NCBI RefSeq assembly: GCF_009758125.1
Contig: NZ_WRXO01000005.1
Coordinates: forward strand, 372,001-436,000
Direction: 5' to 3'
Origin: Chitinophaga oryziterrae
Lineage (GTDB): Bacteria; Bacteroidota; Bacteroidia; Chitinophagales; Chitinophagaceae
Length of the DNA: 64,000 nt
How positions within the stretch are numbered: position 1 is the first letter of the stretch; each line of letters opens with the position of its first letter. Both the position numbers and the translations under genes were made by a program. Under the pieces are notes generated by a model, which did not search any database, was not told where the DNA came from, and saw only the letters and a list, made by a program, of their open reading frames with translations. Of the stretch, positions 59,972 through 64,000 are shown piece after piece.

Positions 59972-59979
59972 TATTTTTG
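59972..59979 (+). promoter_or_regulatory. -7 promoter element of the two-component genes
   Basis: TATTTTTG matches TAnnTTTG; leader before ATG 60013 would be about 27 nt. Confidence 0.5.
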
Positions 59980-60012
59980 AAATGTAGGAGTAGTTTACTA
60001 ATTTCAGGATAG

Positions 60013-61050
60013 ATGTTTAAACGAATATCAAAATATTGGTGGTGCCAGTTGCTGGGGTGGTTGGCTTATTTCGTGGTCAATATCTTCTTTGCCTATTCAT
60101 TTGCGGGTGACGTAGAAACCTCTTATGTGATCAATCTGTTGCTTATTATGGGCTGCGGGCTTGTAGCTACGCATGTATCCAGGAGTATCCTGGTGCGTAT
60201 CAACTGGTTTCAGTACAGTTATGAGGCGCAGATGTTGCTCTTTATTCTGTTAACGGTAAGTTCCGGGGTCTTTATTTATGTGGAGTATATCATTGTAGGG
60301 AACTTTTTCCGCCATTCCTGGCAGCAAAAGGGATTTACGGATACGAAAACGGTGAATTACCTGTTATCCATGTTCCTGATTACGGCTATCTGGTGGCTGA
60401 TCTACTTTGTATGGCATTATATAGAAAGGAGCGGCAACGCTCAGGTAGATAAGCTGAAACTGGAGAGTACGGTAAAGGAACTGGAGCTGAAAACGATTAA
60501 GGCGCAGTTGAATCCACACTTTATTTTTAACGCCCTCAACAGTATCAGGGCGCTGGTGGATGAGAACCCTAAAAGGGCCAGAACGGCTATTACGGAGCTG
60601 TCTAACATCCTTCGAAGCTCTATGCAGGTGGAAAAGGCAGAAACCGTCAGCCTGGAAAATGAGTTGAATATAGTAAAGGATTACCTTGCATTAGAAACGA
60701 TACGGTTTGAAGAAAGATTACAGGTAAGGTATAACATTGACCAGGAAACGCTGGTGTTGCCTATTCCTCCTATGATGTTACAGACATTGGTCGAAAACGC
60801 GATTAAACATGGTATTTCCCGTACTATTACAGGTGGAATGGTGATCATCAGCTCTTATGTGAAGAATATGCAGCACGAGATCACGGTGGAGAATACGGGA
60901 CAGATAACGGAAGAGCGGTCAGAGCATGGGTTTGGTCTGCAAAGTACCCGGCAAAGGTTAAGCCTGCTATACAGCAAAAAAGCATCCTTCGATATTTATA
61001 ACAAAAACGACGAAACGGTAGAAGCGAAAGTAATTATGCCGTTATTTTAA
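60013..61050 (+). CDS. LytS-type sensor histidine kinase
   Basis: 345 residues. Four membrane helices (about 10-135) without a sizeable extracellular domain, a linker coiled coil (about 140-160), then the His_kinase dimerisation motif TIKAQLNPHFIFNALNSIRALVDENP with the phosphorylated His at 169. The HATPase domain (about 245-345) shows MLQTLVENAIKHGIS and GFGLQSTRQRLSLLY. The kind usually paired with LytTR regulators; the response regulator follows 13 bp downstream. Signal unknown. Confidence 0.94.
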   Translation: MFKRISKYWWCQLLGWLAYFVVNIFFAYSFAGDVETSYVINLLLIMGCGLVATHVSRSILVRINWFQYSYEAQMLLFILLTVSSGVFIYVEYIIVGNFFRHSWQQKGFTDTKTVNYLLSMFLITAIWWLIYFVWHYIERSGNAQVDKLKLESTVKELELKTIKAQLNPHFIFNALNSIRALVDENPKRARTAITELSNILRSSMQVEKAETVSLENELNIVKDYLALETIRFEERLQVRYNIDQETLVLPIPPMMLQTLVENAIKHGISRTITGGMVIISSYVKNMQHEITVENTGQITEERSEHGFGLQSTRQRLSLLYSKKASFDIYNKNDETVEAKVIMPLF

Positions 61051-61063
61051 ATAATAGTAGCTC

Positions 61064-61792
61064 ATGAAAAAAGCTTTAATCATTGATGATGAACGCCTGG
61101 CCAGAAGTGAACTGAAGAAATTACTGGCAGATCATCCGGAGATAGTGGTAGTAGGGGAAGCTGTAAATGCGAAAGATGGTCTGGAGAAGATAGAAACACT
61201 GCATCCCGATCTTCTTTTCCTGGATATACAGATGCCTGACAAGACAGGATTTGACCTGCTGGCAGAACTGGAAAAGGCCCCGCAGGTGATTTTTACCACG
61301 GCTTATGATGAGCATGCTTTGAAGGCGTTTGAATACAATGCGCTGGATTACCTGTTAAAGCCTATAGAGCCGAAGAGACTGGCGGATGCGATCCATAAGC
61401 TGCATCAGCTGGAAGAGAAGGAGAGACAGGCGGAAGTGGGCGCTATCCGCACCATTCTTTCTGAGAACGACCAGGTATTTGTAAAAGACGGAGATCGCTG
61501 CTGGTTTGTGAAACTGCAGGAGATCCGTTTGTTTGAGAGTGTGGGCAACTATGCCAGGGTGTATTTTGAAGGGAATAAACCTTTGATACTGAAGTCTTTG
61601 AATGCGTTGGAAGAGCGATTGGACGAGCGGACTTTTTTCAGGGCGAACCGTAAGCATATTGTGAATTTGCGGATGATAGAGAAGATAGATACTTACTTTA
61701 ACGGCGGGTTATTACTGGAAATGCGTGGAGGGGAAAAGATTGAAGTGAGTCGCCGGCAGGCGGTGAAGTTTAAGGAGATGATGAGTTTGTAG
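61064..61792 (+). CDS. LytTR-family response regulator
   Basis: 242 residues. Receiver domain (1-120): ALIIDDERLARSELKKLL (acidic pair), phosphoacceptor Asp54 in LLFLDIQMPDKTG, and conserved TTAYDEHALKAFEYNALDYLLKPI. The LytTR DNA-binding domain (about 135-242) shows VKLQEIRLFESVGNYARVYF and FFRANRKHIVNLRMI. Works with the LytS-like kinase. Target promoters cannot be read from this window. Confidence 0.95.
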   Translation: MKKALIIDDERLARSELKKLLADHPEIVVVGEAVNAKDGLEKIETLHPDLLFLDIQMPDKTGFDLLAELEKAPQVIFTTAYDEHALKAFEYNALDYLLKPIEPKRLADAIHKLHQLEEKERQAEVGAIRTILSENDQVFVKDGDRCWFVKLQEIRLFESVGNYARVYFEGNKPLILKSLNALEERLDERTFFRANRKHIVNLRMIEKIDTYFNGGLLLEMRGGEKIEVSRRQAVKFKEMMSL

Positions 61793-61803
61793 GACAATTG
61801 TAT

Positions 61804-61841
61804 AAAAAGAGAAGGCCAGCATTAGCTGGCCTTCTCTTTTT
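61804..61841. terminator. bidirectional terminator
   Basis: 17-bp perfect stem (61804-61820 with 61825-61841), ATTA loop, A5 on the left and T5 on the right, between convergent genes. Confidence 0.93.
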
Positions 61842-61860
61842 CTTTTACAGAAAGAATTAA

Positions 61861-62616
61861 TTATTTAAAGACGGGTGCGGCATGCACGGCGTCGGCAATT
61901 TCTTTGATGAGAGAGGTATCTTTCTCAATAGCGTTCCCTACTACGATGATATCAGCCCCTGCTTTGCAGTTAAGGTAGGCTTTTTCAGCGTCACGGATAC
62001 CGCCGCCAACGATAATGGGGGCGCTTACCTGGCTGGCCACGCGGGCGATCATGCTTTCGGTGATGGCTTTACGGGCACCGCTGCCGGCATCCATATAGAC
62101 TACTTTCATACCCAGCATTTCACCGGCAATAGCTGTACACATGGCGATATCGTCCTTGTCTGCAGGGATAGGGCTGGTATTACTGATGTATGAAACAGTG
62201 GTTGGGGCACCGCCATCAATGACCATATAACCGGTAGAAATTACTTCCAGTCCGCTTTTCTTTACCGCAGGGGCGGATAAAACATGCTGACCAATGAGTA
62301 ATTCCGGATTACGGCCTGATATAACGGACAGGTACAACAGCGCATCTGCGTAGCGGGAAACCTGGGAAGGGCTTCCGGGAAACAAAACTACCGGAATGTC
62401 ACAGCTGCTTTTAAGCTGCTGAACACACTCATCGAGGTGATGAGTAATTACAAGACTACCGCCGAGAAAAATATAATCGACTTTAGCAGCAATGCATTTT
62501 GCAGCCAGGTCGGTTATTCCAGCAGGAGTAACCTTGTCCGGATCAATTAGAACCGCAAAAGATTTAACACCCTTTGCTTTCTTTTCGATGAAGGAATTGT
62601 AGATTTTATTGAGCAT
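61861..62616 (-). CDS. geranylgeranylglyceryl/heptaprenylglyceryl phosphate synthase
   Basis: 251 residues, TIM-barrel of the PcrB/GGGPS family: FAVLIDPDKVTPAG, VDYIFLGGSLVI, VLFPGSPSQVSRYADALLYLSVISGRNPELLIGQHV, STGYMVIDGG, VYMDAGSGARKAI and IIVGGGIRDAEKAYLNCKAGADIIVVGNAIE (phosphate grip). It attaches a prenyl chain to sn-glycerol-1-phosphate, the first step toward archaeal-type ether lipids; bacterial homologues are known in Bacteroidota. No G1P dehydrogenase is nearby. Own promoter. Confidence 0.93.
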   Translation of the reverse strand: MLNKIYNSFIEKKAKGVKSFAVLIDPDKVTPAGITDLAAKCIAAKVDYIFLGGSLVITHHLDECVQQLKSSCDIPVVLFPGSPSQVSRYADALLYLSVISGRNPELLIGQHVLSAPAVKKSGLEVISTGYMVIDGGAPTTVSYISNTSPIPADKDDIAMCTAIAGEMLGMKVVYMDAGSGARKAITESMIARVASQVSAPIIVGGGIRDAEKAYLNCKAGADIIVVGNAIEKDTSLIKEIADAVHAAPVFK

Positions 62617-62641
62617 TAAAATAGCATTGTTCCGGTTGTCG

Positions 62642-62649
62642 CAAATGTA
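62642..62649 (-). promoter_or_regulatory. -7 promoter element of the GGGP synthase gene
   Basis: Reads TACATTTG on the minus strand, matching TAnnTTTG, 25 bp before ATG 62616. Confidence 0.55.
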
Positions 62650-63100
62650 TAAATTTTTCGGTAATAAGTCACATTGTTAGATAAATATGCATGCGATTCA
62701 TTTTTGATTCGAAAAAATGCACTGCCCGCCCGGGTTTTATTTGTCTTAACGTACAAGCATTAGGCCATTCTCCACAGAGAAACGGATAACTGGCTAAAAG
62801 GTTACTTTTTACTCATATGCAATAAAAATATATTTTTTTGCTGGCTTGAGCAACAGAAAATTTGCAGGAGATGAGGCCGCTGGTACTGCATATTGCTACT
62901 TTTTAATGTGTTATAGATGTGTTAAAGAAGGTTGGAATGGCTTTAACAGCATGGTTTTCAGGTAAATTAACGAAATCAGTCAGTTTTTGAGATTGCCTGA
63001 AAGTGAGTGTGGTGGCTGGTTTTAGCGTTTCTTACACTGAACCCTTTGTTAATGATTTGTTATTGAGGCCTTAAAATTTCAAAGAAAAATAACATGCCCT

Positions 63101-63177
63101 TACATTTGTATTCAAATAGGGTTTTCATAGGATAGTAACAAATTGAGGGCGCCTTTCCAGGTGCCCTTACTTTTTTC
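63101..63177 (+). ncRNA. candidate short sRNA
   Basis: TACATTTG (63101-63108) matches TAnnTTTG. A hairpin AGGGCGCCT/AGGTGCCCT (63146-63154 with 63159-63167) with T6 just after it predicts a transcript of about 60 nt starting near 63115. No family recognised. Confidence 0.35.
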
Positions 63178-63444
63178 CCCACAATCAGATTCCTGCTTAT
63201 TTTTAGAGAATTCTCCTTTTATTTTCGCTGTTTATTGGTTTTAGCATGTTCCTGCTCTTATTATTCACTGCTGACATCGTTGGCTGATAAATACATTCCC
63301 GACTATAATTCTATTACATGTTACAACTTTAAGTTGAAATTTTTATCATTTTATTATATTTTTTCTTTTTTTACCCTCGTTGATCTAATAAAATGAAATA
63401 TTTCTGACTAATATACAAGATACTATCTCACTATAAATTTTATT

Positions 63445-63576
63445 TATATTTGTTTTTGTATTAATTTTATTATGGTTACTGTCCTATGAAAAACCAAATA
63501 TTACTACAGGCGTGAATCCTCATGCACGTAAAAATGACTCTCGAAAGCAATGGTTTATCCATTGCTTTTGTTTTTG
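63445..63576 (+). ncRNA. candidate sRNA or short leader transcript
   Basis: TATATTTG (63445-63452) matches TAnnTTTG. A 10-bp perfect stem AAAGCAATGG/CCATTGCTTT (63544-63553 with 63559-63568), followed by TGTTTTTG, predicts an RNA of about 115 nt. It could instead be an attenuated leader of the gene at 63639. Confidence 0.4.
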
Positions 63577-63638
63577 AGGTACTTTAGATTGGGTTTTATA
63601 ATTTGGATTTTGTATTTTTAGTCTTACAAATTTAATAT

Positions 63639-64000
63639 ATGATGAAAAAGCTGTTGTTTCTGCTGTTGGTAGTAATTGCCACAGCCGCATCAGCCAACGC
63701 CGCCAGCGGAAGGAAGGAAGGAGAAAATGATAAGCTAAAGGAGAAGGGGAAGGAAAAAGAGGGGGAGAAGTCAGCTACTGGGTGTAAAGCCGCTAACTGC
63801 GATAGTTCTGATAAGGCTGCAAACAAGAATGTTATACGTCCCAGCCGGGTAGAAGAATACGTGTGGATGTTGCCCAAAGATCAGGACGGTGATAAAATGT
63901 ATGAAGAAGAACTGAAAAAAGGGGTCCTTGATCTGTATAAATGGTATTTACAGAATGAATCCCGTGTAAATAACAGCGAAACACTGAAAACAACCGGAAA
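63639..64000 (+). CDS. secreted protein of unknown function (3' partial)
   Basis: 120 codons visible, running off the window end. Signal peptide MMKKLLFLLLVVIATAASANA, then a highly charged Lys/Glu/Gly segment (about 24-45), a pair of cysteines (TGCKAANCDSSDKA), and VEEYVWMLPKDQDGDKMYEEELKKGVLDLYKWYLQNE, predicted helical. ATG 63642 is an alternative start one codon down. No family recognised. It is separated from the upstream candidate sRNA by that unit's terminator. Confidence 0.7.
   Translation, partial: MMKKLLFLLLVVIATAASANAASGRKEGENDKLKEKGKEKEGEKSATGCKAANCDSSDKAANKNVIRPSRVEEYVWMLPKDQDGDKMYEEELKKGVLDLYKWYLQNESRVNNSETLKTTG

Larger units (their letters stand above)
62650..63638. other. about 1 kb gene-free stretch with two candidate small-RNA units
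   Basis: No open frame of note. From 62650 to 63095 nothing recognisable was seen beyond an AT-rich composition. Two promoter-like and terminator pairs follow: 63101-63177 and 63445-63576. A nine-codon frame (ATG 63486, MKNQILLQA) lies in the second unit. Confidence 0.55.

Noticed and set aside
1..64000. CRISPR arrays, tRNA or rRNA genes, phage or defence islands
   Set aside because: No regularly spaced long repeats, no cloverleaf or rRNA-like segments in the gaps, and no integrase, transposase, restriction or toxin-antitoxin gene seen.

Overview
The window is chromosomal DNA of a Bacteroidota bacterium, most likely Chitinophagaceae (Chitinophaga-like). The evidence is a SusC/SusD pair, a secreted lectin/PKD protein with a type B type-IX-secretion sorting domain, DUF5686 and DUF3078 proteins, a bacterial GGGP synthase, and many promoters with the Bacteroidota -7 consensus TAnnTTTG upstream of genes that lack Shine-Dalgarno sites. 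No rRNA, tRNA, CRISPR array, prophage or intact insertion sequence was seen. Most of the window is dense housekeeping DNA.

Layout. 1-6.2 kb: end of a class III aminotransferase, a DUF5686 outer membrane protein, then a four-gene operon (membrane protein, winged-helix regulator, CreD, diacylglycerol/undecaprenol kinase) with two copies of a shared operator. 6.2-17.7 kb: TolB/beta-barrel surface protein, MBL hydrolase, flippase, ribosome-rescue factor ArfB, an orphan membrane protein, dtd, MazG-like hydrolase, YihY protein, glycyl-tRNA synthetase and a flavin reductase. 17.8-31.5 kb: mfd, a secreted lectin/PKD protein, SIMPL protein, the SusCD nutrient uptake pair, a small lipoprotein and gyrB. 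31.6-40.3 kb: AsmA-like protein, a cysteine-rich AraC regulator, PepSY-like protein, ileS and a DksA-like protein with a histone-H1-like tail. 40.5-49.7 kb: a glycosyltransferase fused to a degenerate HAD phosphatase, an MsbA-type exporter, rbfA, LolC/E-like permease, half of a split transketolase, a WecA-type transferase, frr and an EamA transporter. 49.8-62.6 kb: PPK2, mscL, DUF3078, scpA with an overlapping AraC gene, YceI, OsmC, pirin, a PaaE-like reductase, dxs, a LytS/LytTR two-component pair and GGGP synthase. The last 1.4 kb is mostly non-coding, with two candidate small-RNA units and the start of a secreted protein.

The most interesting signals are not ordinary genes: (i) two ~100-bp intergenic elements carrying paired hairpins capped by GCGAAGC, with compensatory base changes between copies and a third copy that seems to have lost both hairpins; (ii) an array of eight TTATATA units at 11-bp pitch in opposed orientation, between an AsmA-like gene and an AraC gene; (iii) 11-bp direct repeats at a 21-bp period just after the same AraC gene, followed by an unannotated, terminator-ended stretch; (iv) a glycosyltransferase-HAD fusion whose HAD nucleophile is Asn; (v) a DksA-like protein with a Lys/Ala/Pro-rich tail and only one of four zinc cysteines; and (vi) a CTTTGnnnnnCAAAG operator shared by both promoters of the CreD operon. 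Several start codons were moved downstream because the longer frame runs through a promoter.
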